Assembly: GCA_049670505.1 (NCBI GenBank)
Contig: JBATTK010000154.1
Location: 41,806 to 105,805, forward strand
Length of the DNA: 64,000 nt
Reading direction: 5' to 3'
From: JBATTK01 sp049670505
Lineage (GTDB): Bacteria > Bacteroidota > Bacteroidia > Flavobacteriales > Flavobacteriaceae
The notes below the pieces were generated by a model, which saw nothing but the letters and a program-made list of their open reading frames with translations, ran no database searches and was not told the DNA's origin. The number at the start of each line of letters is the position of its first letter. Position 1 is the first letter of the stretch. Positions 8,786 to 16,884 of the stretch are shown here, piece after piece. Both the position numbers and the translations under genes were made by a program.

Positions 8786-9214
8786 ATGAAAAAATTAATC
8801 ATCATACTATCCATAGGCGTATTCGGATGGACAACCTCTTGTAAGCAGGAAAAAAAGACCGAGACAGAACCTTCGCAAATGCAACATGTTATGACCATAC
8901 ATGACGAAGTAATGCCTAAAATGGGGGCTTTAAATAAGTTGATAAGCCAATTAAAAAGCAAGGTAGATACCACGGCCTTGGGCATGAAAAATGAAAAGGC
9001 AATGAAAGACCTTCAGGAGGCCAGCAAAGCTATGATGGATTGGATGGTAGGTTTTGGAAACCGCTTTGATTCGGATGAAATTATGAACGGAAAAGCCCTA
9101 ACTCCGGAAAAACAACAATGGTTGGATGAAGAAGAAGTTAAAATAAAGGAAGTCCGGGACAAGATCAATGGGAGCATTACAAATGCAGAGGAATTATTGG
9201 GGGGAATTAGGTAA
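8786..9214 (+). CDS. Small lipoprotein, function unknown
   Basis: 142 residues. A lipoprotein-type signal ends at Cys19 (GWTTSC), then a charged, mostly helical body follows: MTIHDEVMPKMGALNKLISQL and repeated Asp/Glu/Lys helices, with a WMVGFGNRFD segment. Proteins of this kind in Flavobacteria are often labelled viral A-type inclusion protein, a coiled-coil label without functional meaning. It follows cydB after 69 bases on the same strand and faces gldD. Confidence 0.7.
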   Translation: MKKLIIILSIGVFGWTTSCKQEKKTETEPSQMQHVMTIHDEVMPKMGALNKLISQLKSKVDTTALGMKNEKAMKDLQEASKAMMDWMVGFGNRFDSDEIMNGKALTPEKQQWLDEEEVKIKEVRDKINGSITNAEELLGGIR

Positions 9215-9305
9215 AATCTGTTCCCACTTTCCATTCCAAGGAAATTATAAAATCTAACATACAAATGGGGATCCGGTATTATAGAAAACAAACACAGGCT
9301 AGGGC

Positions 9306-9866
9306 TTATTCCTTCCAACGTAGGGTTTCCATGATTCTTCTAATATCTTTTTGAAGATATACCGCAGCAGGATAAATAGAATCATAGTTAGGTTTGGCAT
9401 AGAAATAAAGCGATCCGGTCACAAAATAATCGGTGCTGTCGGTAACATAAAATTGGGATTGTGAAGCCGCGTTACCGGCAACTTCATAAAACATGCCATA
9501 TACTTTGTTTTCTTGGTTTACAAATGGCTGTTCTACAATACCATCCGCTTTTACCACATGCTCATAGGATAGTTTTTGAGCATCGGACAACAGCCCTTCC
9601 AAATTATTATCTATCCTTTTATAGCTTATAAAAATAGATCCCTTAATCCTGGGGTAATCCAATACAATGGAGCAATCATCATTAACTTTTAGGTTTGCCC
9701 GTTCATTGTATTCAAATTTATAATCGCAATCAATATCCAATTGTTTTGTAGCGGTTTCCCTATATTCCAAACGCAACATAGCTTTGGGTTTGGGAAGTGT
9801 ATCTTCCTTGCAACCCAGAAAGAGAAGGCTACAAATAAGAAAACCTAAAATATGTTTATTGTTCAT
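9306..9866 (-). CDS. gldD: Gliding motility lipoprotein GldD
   Basis: 186 residues with lipobox LLFLGC (Cys19). The body matches GldD: an early LRLEYRE, YPRIKGSIFISYK, EQPFVNQENKVYGMFYEVAGN and the C-terminal DIRRIMETLRWKE. Gld lipoproteins are needed for gliding and, in several cases, type IX secretion; GldD is essential for gliding in Flavobacterium johnsoniae. The start overlaps the end of gldE by 11 bases, so the two are translationally coupled. Confidence 0.93.
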   Translation of the reverse strand: MNNKHILGFLICSLLFLGCKEDTLPKPKAMLRLEYRETATKQLDIDCDYKFEYNERANLKVNDDCSIVLDYPRIKGSIFISYKRIDNNLEGLLSDAQKLSYEHVVKADGIVEQPFVNQENKVYGMFYEVAGNAASQSQFYVTDSTDYFVTGSLYFYAKPNYDSIYPAAVYLQKDIRRIMETLRWKE

Positions 9867-11184
9867 TGGGTAGGGTTATTTTTATTTGCTTCAATCGCTT
9901 TTTGTCCAGACTCTCGACTACAAATTGGTAATTTTTAAACAGTACTTTTTCTCCCCTTTTAGGAAAATTTCCGGCTATCTCCAGCACAAAGCCCGCAATA
10001 GTTTCCGATTCTCCTTTTTGTTCTTCAAAATCGGCATCGTCCTTTAGTTTCACTACACGGTAAAAATCCTTAAGGGTCGTTTTCCCTTCAAACACATAGT
10101 TAAAATCATCCAGTTTGGAGAACACCAGGTCCTCATCGTCGAACTCATCGCTTATATCGCCTACGATCTCCTCTATAATATCCTCTAGGGTAACAATTCC
10201 GGAAGTACCTCCGTACTCATCCACAACTACCGCCAAATGGTTCTTTTTTTCCTGGAATTCCAAAAGCAGGTCGTCCAACTTTTTATTCTCGGGCACAAAA
10301 TAGGGTTCCCGTATCAATTGCATCCAATTAAAGGTCTTCCGATCTATATGGGGTAGGAGATCCTTAACATATAGTACGCCTATAACATTGTCCATATGAT
10401 CTGAAAAAACAGGGATACGGGAATATCCATTTTGTTTTATTTCTTCCAATATTTCCAAAAACTTCATCTCCTCGTTCAAGGCAAAAATATCTATCCGTGG
10501 ACGCATTACCTGTTTGGTATCCGTATTGCCAAAGGATACGATACCCTCCAGAATTTTTTGTTCCTCCCTGGTAGTATCACCTTCCGAGGTCAATTCCAAA
10601 GCTTGTGAAAGATGGTCTACACTAAGATTGGACTTTTGTTTCCCTAATTTGTTGTATAAAAAGATAGTTACCGATCGCATAGGGGCACTTAGCGGTGTAA
10701 AGACAATATCCAAGAGCTTTAAGGGATAGGTCATAAAATACGAAAAACGTATTCCGTTTCTATTTGCATATATCTTGGGCAGGATCTCCCCGAACATCAG
10801 AATTAAAAAGGTAGCTACAACTACTTCCAACAGAAAACGAACGGAGATTATTCCAAATAGCACATAATTGATTTTCACAAACAGTACATCCCCTAAGGAA
10901 CTGAACAACAAAACAATACCGATATTTATAGCATTATTGGCTATCAAAATTGTGGCCAATAACTTCTTAGGCTTTTCCAATAACTTGATAATGATTTTCC
11001 CCTTTGCCGTTTTTTCCTCCGCTATTTCATGGACATCTGTTTGGGAAAGGCCAAAAAAAGCAACTTCCGCCCCGGAAATAAGGGCAGAACAGGCTAAAAG
11101 TGCGATCATCATGGCAGTTTTTATCGCAAACGCGCTATCGAAAGAAATAAAAATCGGAAGTAAACTAAGGGGGTCGGGATCCAA
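9856..11184 (-). CDS. gldE: Gliding motility-associated protein GldE (CNNM/CorC-like)
   Basis: 442 residues. A DUF21/CNNM membrane domain (four helices, about 15-190, ALLACSALISGAEVAFFGLS) is followed by paired CBS domains (about 215-335, with MRPRIDIFAL and VVVDEYGGTSGIVTLEDIIEEIVGDI), and a C-terminal CorC_HlyC domain (about 350-440). The frame opens with TTG at 11184; a stop three codons upstream and no ATG before the first helix support this start. Homologues are Mg2+-transport-like. The pairing with gldD is conserved in gliding Bacteroidota. Confidence 0.92.
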   Translation of the reverse strand: MDPDPLSLLPIFISFDSAFAIKTAMMIALLACSALISGAEVAFFGLSQTDVHEIAEEKTAKGKIIIKLLEKPKKLLATILIANNAINIGIVLLFSSLGDVLFVKINYVLFGIISVRFLLEVVVATFLILMFGEILPKIYANRNGIRFSYFMTYPLKLLDIVFTPLSAPMRSVTIFLYNKLGKQKSNLSVDHLSQALELTSEGDTTREEQKILEGIVSFGNTDTKQVMRPRIDIFALNEEMKFLEILEEIKQNGYSRIPVFSDHMDNVIGVLYVKDLLPHIDRKTFNWMQLIREPYFVPENKKLDDLLLEFQEKKNHLAVVVDEYGGTSGIVTLEDIIEEIVGDISDEFDDEDLVFSKLDDFNYVFEGKTTLKDFYRVVKLKDDADFEEQKGESETIAGFVLEIAGNFPKRGEKVLFKNYQFVVESLDKKRLKQIKITLPNEQ

Positions 11185-11209
11185 TAGTTAAAATTTAATT
11201 TCAGTTTGT

Positions 11210-11677
11210 CTAGAATGGTAGATCATCATCCTGCTCGGGTTCATCTGCAGGTAATGGTTCATTTGGCTTTGTAGTTGCTTCCGGTGCAACTGCCTGTTGA
11301 GATGGTCGGGCGCTCGATCCCGCATTGGACATGCTCTCCTGTTTAGTGGATAGGAAGGTAAATTCCTGAACATGCACCTCCGTGGTGTAACGTGTTTGCC
11401 CATCTTCTCCTTGCCATTGGCGGTTTTTTAATCTTCCTTCAACATATATTTTATCTCCTTTATTTAAATATTTTTCACATATCTCCGCGGCCTTGTTCCG
11501 CACTACAATATTATGCCAATCCGTATTGGTCACTTTTTCGCCTGTCTGCTTATTGGTATAGGATTCATTGGTTGCCAAAGGAAAACGTGCAATGCAATTG
11601 CCTCCTTCAAAATAATGTATTTTAACCTCGTCTCCCAGATGCCCTATTAGCATCACCTTGTTCAATGTACCGCTCAT
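11210..11677 (-). CDS. ssb: Single-stranded DNA-binding protein
   Basis: 155 residues. The OB-fold (about 1-105) starts MSGTLNKVMLIGHLGDEVK and includes FPLATNESY, DWHNIVVRNKAAEICEKYLNKGD and VEGRLKNRQW. A low-complexity linker leads to the acidic tip DDDLPF that recruits partner proteins. It lies between mutY (45 bases upstream) and gldE (25 bases downstream) on one strand, the usual mutY-ssb-gldE-gldD order in Flavobacteria. Confidence 0.97.
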   Translation of the reverse strand: MSGTLNKVMLIGHLGDEVKIHYFEGGNCIARFPLATNESYTNKQTGEKVTNTDWHNIVVRNKAAEICEKYLNKGDKIYVEGRLKNRQWQGEDGQTRYTTEVHVQEFTFLSTKQESMSNAGSSARPSQQAVAPEATTKPNEPLPADEPEQDDDLPF

Positions 11678-11722
11678 AATAATATCTTATCCTAAAGTTC
11701 TCTTTACTTCCTATCAAAAGTA

Positions 11723-12772
11723 CTAAATTTTAAATGTATCTATAAAATCGGCTATCAAGACCGGTACAGGATATTTATCCAGTTCGGACAGTCCAATGCC
11801 TTCCTTTAAGGGGGTGGCGGTTTTCACTATCCAAAACTTGGTATACAAGTGTTGGTGGGATAGTTTATGTACAATTTTATGATCGTTATACTGGTATATC
11901 TGCGGTACGTCATCCAACATTAAAACGCCCTTAAGTTTTTGTCTCACTTCCTGTATGCCTATTTCCATATCCGTTTCCAACAAGGGAAATTCAAACAGGC
12001 CTTCCCAGATACCCTTCCCCTTTCGTTGCTGTAGTATGGTCTTATACCCGGAACGGGATCCGTTGACCAGGGGCACCAAATAATTAAAATATCGATTTCT
12101 TACTTTGGTCTTGTTCAACTTCAACGGCAACCGATTTATTTTGTTTTCCTTTAGGGCAACGCAGCTCTCCTTTAAGGGGCAGTGGAGGCAATATGGTTTT
12201 TTTGGTGCGCATTGTATGGCCCCAAATTCCATAATCCCTTGGTTGTAATCCCTTACTTCCGAAGTATCCATAACTTCCCTTGCCAATTGTTTAAAGTATT
12301 TGATACCCTCGGTACTATTAATGGCGATCTCTATCCCAAAATAACGGGCCAGAACCCGATAAACGTTTCCATCTACTACCGGTTCAGGTTCGTCAAAGCA
12401 TATAGATGCTATGGCACTGGCGGTATAATCGCCCACTCCCTTTAGCTTTACCAATTCCTTATAGGTATGAGGGAACTTCCCATTGTACCGTTCCGTTACC
12501 ATCTTGGCCGTCGCATGTAAATTTCTGGCCCTTGAATAATAGCCTAGTCCTTGCCATAATTTCAACACTTTTTCGGCATCGGCAGCAGCCAGGTCCTGAA
12601 CGGTAGGGAAATTTTCAAGAAACTTTAAATAGTAGGGTGTTCCTTGTGCAACACGTGTCTGTTGCAACATTATTTCCGAAAGCCAAATTTTATATGGATC
12701 TTTGGTATTTCGCCAGGGAAGATCCCTTTTATTTTGATCGTACCAAAGGAGAATTTTTTTAGAAAATGACAT
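11723..12772 (-). CDS. mutY: A/G-specific adenine glycosylase
   Basis: Removes adenine mispaired with 8-oxoguanine; 349 residues from the ATG at 12772 (a TTG seven codons upstream is possible but not needed). Helix-hairpin-helix LKGVGDYTASAIASICF, catalytic Glu33 (EIMLQQT) and Asp134 (VVDGNV), and the iron-sulfur cluster motif C-x6-C-x2-C-x5-C (CAPKKPYCLHCPLKESC) are all present. A C-terminal NUDIX-like 8-oxoG recognition domain fills about 225-349. Divergent from hup. Confidence 0.96.
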   Translation of the reverse strand: MSFSKKILLWYDQNKRDLPWRNTKDPYKIWLSEIMLQQTRVAQGTPYYLKFLENFPTVQDLAAADAEKVLKLWQGLGYYSRARNLHATAKMVTERYNGKFPHTYKELVKLKGVGDYTASAIASICFDEPEPVVDGNVYRVLARYFGIEIAINSTEGIKYFKQLAREVMDTSEVRDYNQGIMEFGAIQCAPKKPYCLHCPLKESCVALKENKINRLPLKLNKTKVRNRYFNYLVPLVNGSRSGYKTILQQRKGKGIWEGLFEFPLLETDMEIGIQEVRQKLKGVLMLDDVPQIYQYNDHKIVHKLSHQHLYTKFWIVKTATPLKEGIGLSELDKYPVPVLIADFIDTFKI

Positions 12773-12852
12773 TAGAGGAATACTAAAGGACAAAAGTAAC
12801 AGTTTAAATACTTAAAATTAGTTCTTTAGCAGAAAAGATTGAATTAAATTTA

Positions 12853-12860
12853 TATATTTG
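12853..12860 (+). promoter_or_regulatory. -7 promoter box of hup
   Basis: TATATTTG is an exact match to the Bacteroidota TAnnTTTG box and is followed by CAACC. It lies 37 bases before the hup ATG, giving a leader of about 30 bases. A -33 element is not clear; a TTG at 12839 is too close. Confidence 0.6.
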
Positions 12861-12897
12861 CAACCCAAAAAAACAAACTGAAAATTTATATTTTAAA

Positions 12898-13188
12898 ATG
12901 ACGAAAGCGGATATTGTAACGAAAATCTCGGAAAAACTCGGGATCGAAAAAGGAGACGTTCAGGCAACTGTTGAATCTTTTATGGAAGAGGTAAAATCCT
13001 CATTGGAAAACGGAGATAATGTTTATTTAAGAGGCTTCGGCAGTTTTATTATTAAAACTAGGGCTGAAAAAACCGGAAGGAACATATCCAAGAATACGAC
13101 CATAAAAATACCTGCTCACAACATTCCGGCATTTAAACCTGCCAAGGTTTTTGTAGAAGGAGTTAAAAGTAACGTACAAGTTAAATAA
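12898..13188 (+). CDS. HU/IHF-family DNA-binding protein
   Basis: Nucleoid protein that bends DNA; 96 residues. MTKADIVTKISEKLGIEKGD starts the helical dimer core, VYLRGFGSFIIKTRAEKTGRN is the strand before the DNA-binding arm, and IPAHNIPAFKPAKVF carries the arm-tip proline and the final strand. It is transcribed with the micro-gene at 13219 (30-base gap), and a terminator at 13300 closes the unit. Confidence 0.95.
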   Translation: MTKADIVTKISEKLGIEKGDVQATVESFMEEVKSSLENGDNVYLRGFGSFIIKTRAEKTGRNISKNTTIKIPAHNIPAFKPAKVFVEGVKSNVQVK

Positions 13189-13218
13189 GTAAAATATTAA
13201 TAAATAAAGTAGAACTCT

Positions 13219-13308
13219 ATGCCGAGTGGTAAAAAAAGAAAAAGACATAAGGTAGCTACCCATAAGCGAAAAAAGCGAAGGAGAGCTAACCGACATAAGA
13301 AAAAGTAG
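13219..13308 (+). CDS. 29-residue highly basic micro-protein
   Basis: ATG at 13219 to TAG at 13306-13308 encodes 29 residues, of which about 20 are Lys, Arg or His: MPSGKKRKRHKVATHKRKKR and then RRANRHKKK. There is no acidic residue. From memory, nearly identical tiny basic proteins occur between HU and RNase G genes across Bacteroidota; I could not check this. The stop codon sits inside the stem of a strong terminator, so the gene ends the hup transcript exactly as a real gene would. A ribosome- or nucleic-acid-bound peptide is the likely role. It is easily missed because of its length. Confidence 0.8.
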   Translation: MPSGKKRKRHKVATHKRKKRRRANRHKKK

Positions 13309-13326
13309 TTGTCTCAACTACTTTTT
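13300..13326 (+). terminator. Rho-independent terminator of hup and the micro-gene
   Basis: AAAAAGTAGTTG and CAACTACTTTTT pair perfectly over 12 bp around a TCT loop, with the final arm forming the T-run. The stem includes the TAG of the 29-residue gene. Confidence 0.85.
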
Positions 13327-13413
13327 CATTTTATACGTTCATTGACATAGAAATTCCAATAAAAGGATTTCGACGGGTTTATACAACCTGTTAATATATT
13401 GTTTAATCTGTTT

Positions 13414-13430
13414 ATCCACCTTGGGTGGAT
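13414..13430 (+). promoter_or_regulatory. Perfect hairpin over the possible RNase G start
   Basis: ATCCACC-TTG-GGTGGAT is a 7-bp perfect stem with a 3-base loop. Its right arm contains the upstream GTG (13425) and would hide it in mRNA, leaving the GTG at 13449 open. RNase E/G messages are often autoregulated through 5' structures in other bacteria, so this is a candidate site for that. Confidence 0.45.
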
Positions 13431-14996
13431 GAATGTAAATTGATTCAGGTGAATAAAGAATTAATCGTAAGATCTAGTTCCGATGCCGTCGATTTTGCCT
13501 TACTTAAAGATGGAAAGCTTATAGAACTGCATAAAGAAGAAGACAGTAACGACTTTTCCGTAGGCGATATTTTAATTGCCAAAGTACGGAAACCGGTTAC
13601 CGGTTTAAACGCAGCCTTTGTAAACGTAGGATATGAAAAAGATGCTTTTCTGCATTATCATGACCTTGGGCCGCAATTGTCCTCCATGTTAAAGTTTATA
13701 AAAAGGGTCAGTACAGGGAAATTAAGAGATTATTCCCTAAAAGACTTTCCATTCGAAAAAGACATAGATAAGCATGGTGTCATTACAGATGTCATCAAGG
13801 CCAATCAGTCTTTATTAGTGCAAATTGTTAAAGAACCTATTTCTACCAAAGGACCTCGAATTAGCTCGGAACTATCTATTGCCGGGCGTTATTTGGTCAT
13901 GGTCCCTTTTTCCAATCGTGTCTCCGTTTCACAAAAAATAGAGAGCAACGAAGAAAAAGATAGGCTGAAAAGGCTCGTAAAAAGCATAAAGCCCAAAGGA
14001 TTTGGGGTTATTATACGAACAGTTGCAGAAGGCAAAAAAGTAGCAGAGCTGGATAAAGATCTAGAAAACTTACTGGACAAGTGGTCAGTAATGTGCAAGA
14101 AATTATATAAAGCGCCCCATCCTTCCAAAGTATTAGTGGAACTCAACAGGGCTTCCTCTATTTTAAGGGATGTTTTCAACGATACTTTTACAGGTATCCA
14201 TGTGGATGACGCCACGCTTTATAATCAAATTAAAGATTATGTGCAGGAGATTGCACCGAAAAAGGAATCCATTGTTAAGTTGTATAATTCTTCTGTTCCC
14301 ATTTATGAAAAATTTGGGATAGAAAGGCAAATCAAAACTTCTTTTGGCCGTACCGCCACCATGAGTAAGGGAGCGTACTTAATTATTGAACATACCGAAG
14401 CACTGCATGTAGTAGATGTGAATAGCGGTAATCGTTCCAACAAGGCCAAAAACCAAGAAGATACCGCACTGGAAGTTAATTTGCTGGCCGCCGCGGAAAT
14501 TGCAAGGCAATTGCGATTACGGGACATGGGAGGTATTATCGTGGTAGATTTTATAGACATGGGCCGGGCCGATCACAGAAGAAAGCTTTTTGATCATCTT
14601 AGGGCTGAAATGAAAGAAGATAGGGCCAAACATAAAATATTGCCTCCAAGCAAGTTTGGGCTTATACAAATTACAAGACAACGGGTAAGGCCGGAGATGA
14701 ATATTAAAACGACCGAGGAAAACCCTACAGGCAACGGCCAAGAGATAGAGGCTCCTATCGTTTTAATAGATAAGATCAATGTTGATCTGGAAAAATTGAT
14801 CAAAGGCCCTGCAAAGGACAATGGAATTGTATTGAACATACATCCGTTCATTGCCGCCTATCTGACCAAAGGTTTCCCATCCATGCGCTTCAAGTGGTAC
14901 CTGGAGCACAAAAAGTGGGTAAAAATACAGCCTAGGGATGCGTATACGTATCTTGAATACCGTTTTAAGAATAAGGACGGAAAAACCATTTATTAG
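13425..14996 (+). CDS. rng: Ribonuclease G (Rne/Rng family)
   Basis: Endoribonuclease for rRNA and mRNA processing; 523 residues if begun at GTG 13425, 515 if begun at GTG 13449. The second start gives (V/M)NKELIVRSSSDAVDFALL, the usual family beginning, and I find it slightly more likely. An interrupted S1 domain lies at about 35-135; the catalytic core carries VVDVNSGNRS and the metal-binding VVDFIDMGRADHRRKL, then FGLIQITRQRVRP. It lacks the long C-terminal scaffold of RNase E. No in-frame ATG exists near the start. A terminator follows at 15051. Confidence 0.95.
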   Translation: MDECKLIQVNKELIVRSSSDAVDFALLKDGKLIELHKEEDSNDFSVGDILIAKVRKPVTGLNAAFVNVGYEKDAFLHYHDLGPQLSSMLKFIKRVSTGKLRDYSLKDFPFEKDIDKHGVITDVIKANQSLLVQIVKEPISTKGPRISSELSIAGRYLVMVPFSNRVSVSQKIESNEEKDRLKRLVKSIKPKGFGVIIRTVAEGKKVAELDKDLENLLDKWSVMCKKLYKAPHPSKVLVELNRASSILRDVFNDTFTGIHVDDATLYNQIKDYVQEIAPKKESIVKLYNSSVPIYEKFGIERQIKTSFGRTATMSKGAYLIIEHTEALHVVDVNSGNRSNKAKNQEDTALEVNLLAAAEIARQLRLRDMGGIIVVDFIDMGRADHRRKLFDHLRAEMKEDRAKHKILPPSKFGLIQITRQRVRPEMNIKTTEENPTGNGQEIEAPIVLIDKINVDLEKLIKGPAKDNGIVLNIHPFIAAYLTKGFPSMRFKWYLEHKKWVKIQPRDAYTYLEYRFKNKDGKTIY

Positions 14997-15001
14997 AAAT
15001 C

Positions 15002-15034
15002 CTGAGCTTGATCGAAAGGTCTCTTGATGCTCAG
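15002..15034. repeat. Intergenic inverted repeat with CTGAGC ends
   Basis: CTGAGC (15002-15007) and GCTCAG (15029-15034) face each other. The left half, CTGAGCTTGATCGAAAG, resembles CTGAGCCTGTCGAAG inside the element at 26053. It lies between the rng stop and the terminator. Confidence 0.35.
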
Positions 15035-15050
15035 TAGTATTCATAAATTA

Positions 15051-15080
15051 AAGCGACTTCGGAAACGGGTCGCTTTTTTT
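15051..15080 (+). terminator. Rho-independent terminator after rng
   Basis: AAGCGAC and GTCGCTT form a 7-bp stem with an 11-base loop, followed by a run of T to 15080. It lies 55 bases after the rng stop. Confidence 0.8.
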
Positions 15081-15146
15081 GTGTTCTAAACCTACATGAT
15101 TTTATAAAATCGCAATGCTTTAAAACATTTTGCGTTGCGTTTAGCA

Positions 15147-15154
15147 TATCTTCG
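15147..15154 (+). promoter_or_regulatory. Possible -7 promoter box
   Basis: TATCTTCG, one mismatch to TAnnTTTG, followed by CGC. It lies 33 bases before the ATG at 15187 and directly after the rng terminator, so the outer-membrane gene probably has its own promoter. Confidence 0.35.
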
Positions 15155-15186
15155 CGCTTACGATTTTAATGATTAAAACCCTATTC

Positions 15187-16377
15187 ATGAAAAACGTTTT
15201 ACTTCTACATCTTCTTTTTATATTAAGTGCCAACTGCTATACCCAAATTAATTATGAGCAAGGTTATTTTATTGATAATGCAGGAAATAGAACGGATTGC
15301 CTCATTAAAAATGTTGACTGGAAAAATAATCCTTCCGAATTTGAATACAAGTTGAATGAAAATTCTCCTGCGCAAAAAGGTGGCGTTCGCACAGTCGCTG
15401 AATTTTCTATACTAACCAGTGCAAAATACGTCCGATCTAAAGTAAATATTGACAAATCCGAATCACAGCTAAAATACCTTAGTAAATTTAAGGAACCACA
15501 ATTTGTAGAGGAAACATTGTTTCTCAAAGAATTGGTAAAAGGTAAAGCCAATTTATATGCCTATGAAAGTGATAATTTAAATCGTTTCTTCTTTCAAACC
15601 AACAGTAAAGAAATACAACAATTAGTCTATAAAAAATATGCGGCCTCGGATAATAGAATAGGAGAAAACACCTTGTTTAGACAGCAACTATGGAAAAACT
15701 TGCCTTGTAAGGATTTATCGTTGGATGAAGTAAAATATACAGATTATAATGCAAGGGAATTGATCGCATATTTTAATAAATATAACCATTGTGTAGACGC
15801 AGATTATGTAGGGGTAAAAAATGACAATGAAAAGAGGGATTGGTTCAACCTGGGAATAAAGGCAGGATTAAACTCATCGACATTGGATATAAATGGCACC
15901 CAAATTGATGTTATAGATACTGATTTTGGAAACGATACAAATTTCAGGTTCGGGATTGAAGCAGAGTTCTTAATGCCCTTTAACAAGAATAAATGGGCCA
16001 TTTTTATTCAACCCATGTATCAGAGCTTTAAAGGAGAGGAAGAATTGGCAACTCAAAGCGTTTCGGTAGACTATAAATCCATAGAAGTATCCATTGGGGT
16101 AAGACATTATTTTTTCATTAATGATGACTCTAAGATATTCCTAAATTCGGCTATTGTTCTTGATAGCCCGTTGAATTCCAAAATTGACTTTGAAACAAGC
16201 AACGATTTTGATATTGAATCTAGAAATGGGGTAAACTTTGGATTGGGTTATAAGTTTAAAAACTCTTATAGCTTGGAACTAAACTATACTCCCAGACGTG
16301 AGCTATTGGGTAATTTTGTTCAAATTGAATCTGGTTATACCGTTTTTTCAGTAGTACTTGGTTATACTGTTTTTTAA
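15187..16377 (+). CDS. Outer membrane beta-barrel protein, unknown role
   Basis: 396 residues from the ATG at 15187; an earlier ATG at 15169 is in frame but would put six residues in front of the signal peptide (MKNVLLLHLLFILSANCYTQ). The first 200 residues (YEQGYFIDNAGNRTDCLIKN, a fold common in Bacteroidota) form a beta-rich extracytoplasmic domain. The second half (from about KRDWFNLGIKAGLNSSTL) is an outer-membrane barrel of the OmpW/PorT-like type with alternating strands to the last residue. Function unknown; it stands alone between two terminator-bounded units. Confidence 0.75.
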   Translation: MKNVLLLHLLFILSANCYTQINYEQGYFIDNAGNRTDCLIKNVDWKNNPSEFEYKLNENSPAQKGGVRTVAEFSILTSAKYVRSKVNIDKSESQLKYLSKFKEPQFVEETLFLKELVKGKANLYAYESDNLNRFFFQTNSKEIQQLVYKKYAASDNRIGENTLFRQQLWKNLPCKDLSLDEVKYTDYNARELIAYFNKYNHCVDADYVGVKNDNEKRDWFNLGIKAGLNSSTLDINGTQIDVIDTDFGNDTNFRFGIEAEFLMPFNKNKWAIFIQPMYQSFKGEEELATQSVSVDYKSIEVSIGVRHYFFINDDSKIFLNSAIVLDSPLNSKIDFETSNDFDIESRNGVNFGLGYKFKNSYSLELNYTPRRELLGNFVQIESGYTVFSVVLGYTVF

Positions 16378-16410
16378 CCTCATCAAACACCTCCTTTCTT
16401 TAATCTAAAC

Positions 16411-16884
16411 ATGACGAACCAAAAACCTTTTACCCTTTCCGAAGCCACAACAAAAATAGAGGCCTATTGCGCCTACCAAGAACGTTGCCATAAGGAAGTG
16501 GTTGCCAAATTAAAAGGGATGCGGATGATTCCCGAGGCCATAGACCAAATTGTAGCGCATCTTATCCAAGAAAACTATTTAAACGAGGAACGATTCTCCA
16601 GAAGTTTTGCCAGAGGCAAGTTCTCCATAAAAAAATGGGGTAAAAATAGAATCATAAATGAGCTGAGGCAACGGGATATCACCACCTACAATATTAAAAT
16701 TGCATTAAAGGAGATAGATGAAACGGAGTATTTATCCACTTTGGATACCTTGGCCAAAAAAAGACTTTCCGAAATTAAGGAGGCCCACCCGCAAAAGAAA
16801 AGAAAGAAACTGGCGGATTATTTATTTTATCGGGGTTGGGAGGGTCATCTGGTCTATGAAAAAATAAATGAACTAATTACGTAA
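16411..16884 (+). CDS. recX: Regulatory protein RecX
   Basis: 157 residues. RecX binds and restrains RecA filaments. Three RecX three-helix repeats are visible: CAYQERCHKEVVAKLKGM, LIQENYLNEERFSRSFARGK with KWGKNRIINELRQRDI, and the C-terminal KLADYLFYRGWEGHLVYEKI. recA itself is not in this window. The 3' end overlaps the convergent cupin gene by 8 bases. Confidence 0.92.
   Translation: MTNQKPFTLSEATTKIEAYCAYQERCHKEVVAKLKGMRMIPEAIDQIVAHLIQENYLNEERFSRSFARGKFSIKKWGKNRIINELRQRDITTYNIKIALKEIDETEYLSTLDTLAKKRLSEIKEAHPQKKRKKLADYLFYRGWEGHLVYEKINELIT

Noticed and set aside
11188..11403. 71-codon minus-strand frame overlapping ssb
   Set aside because: It is the alternate frame of the ssb linker region (Pro/Gln-rich) and has no independent support.
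12773..12793. TTG-initiated seven-codon extension of mutY
   Set aside because: The ATG at 12772 gives the normal family N-terminus (FSKKILLWYDQNKRDLPW).
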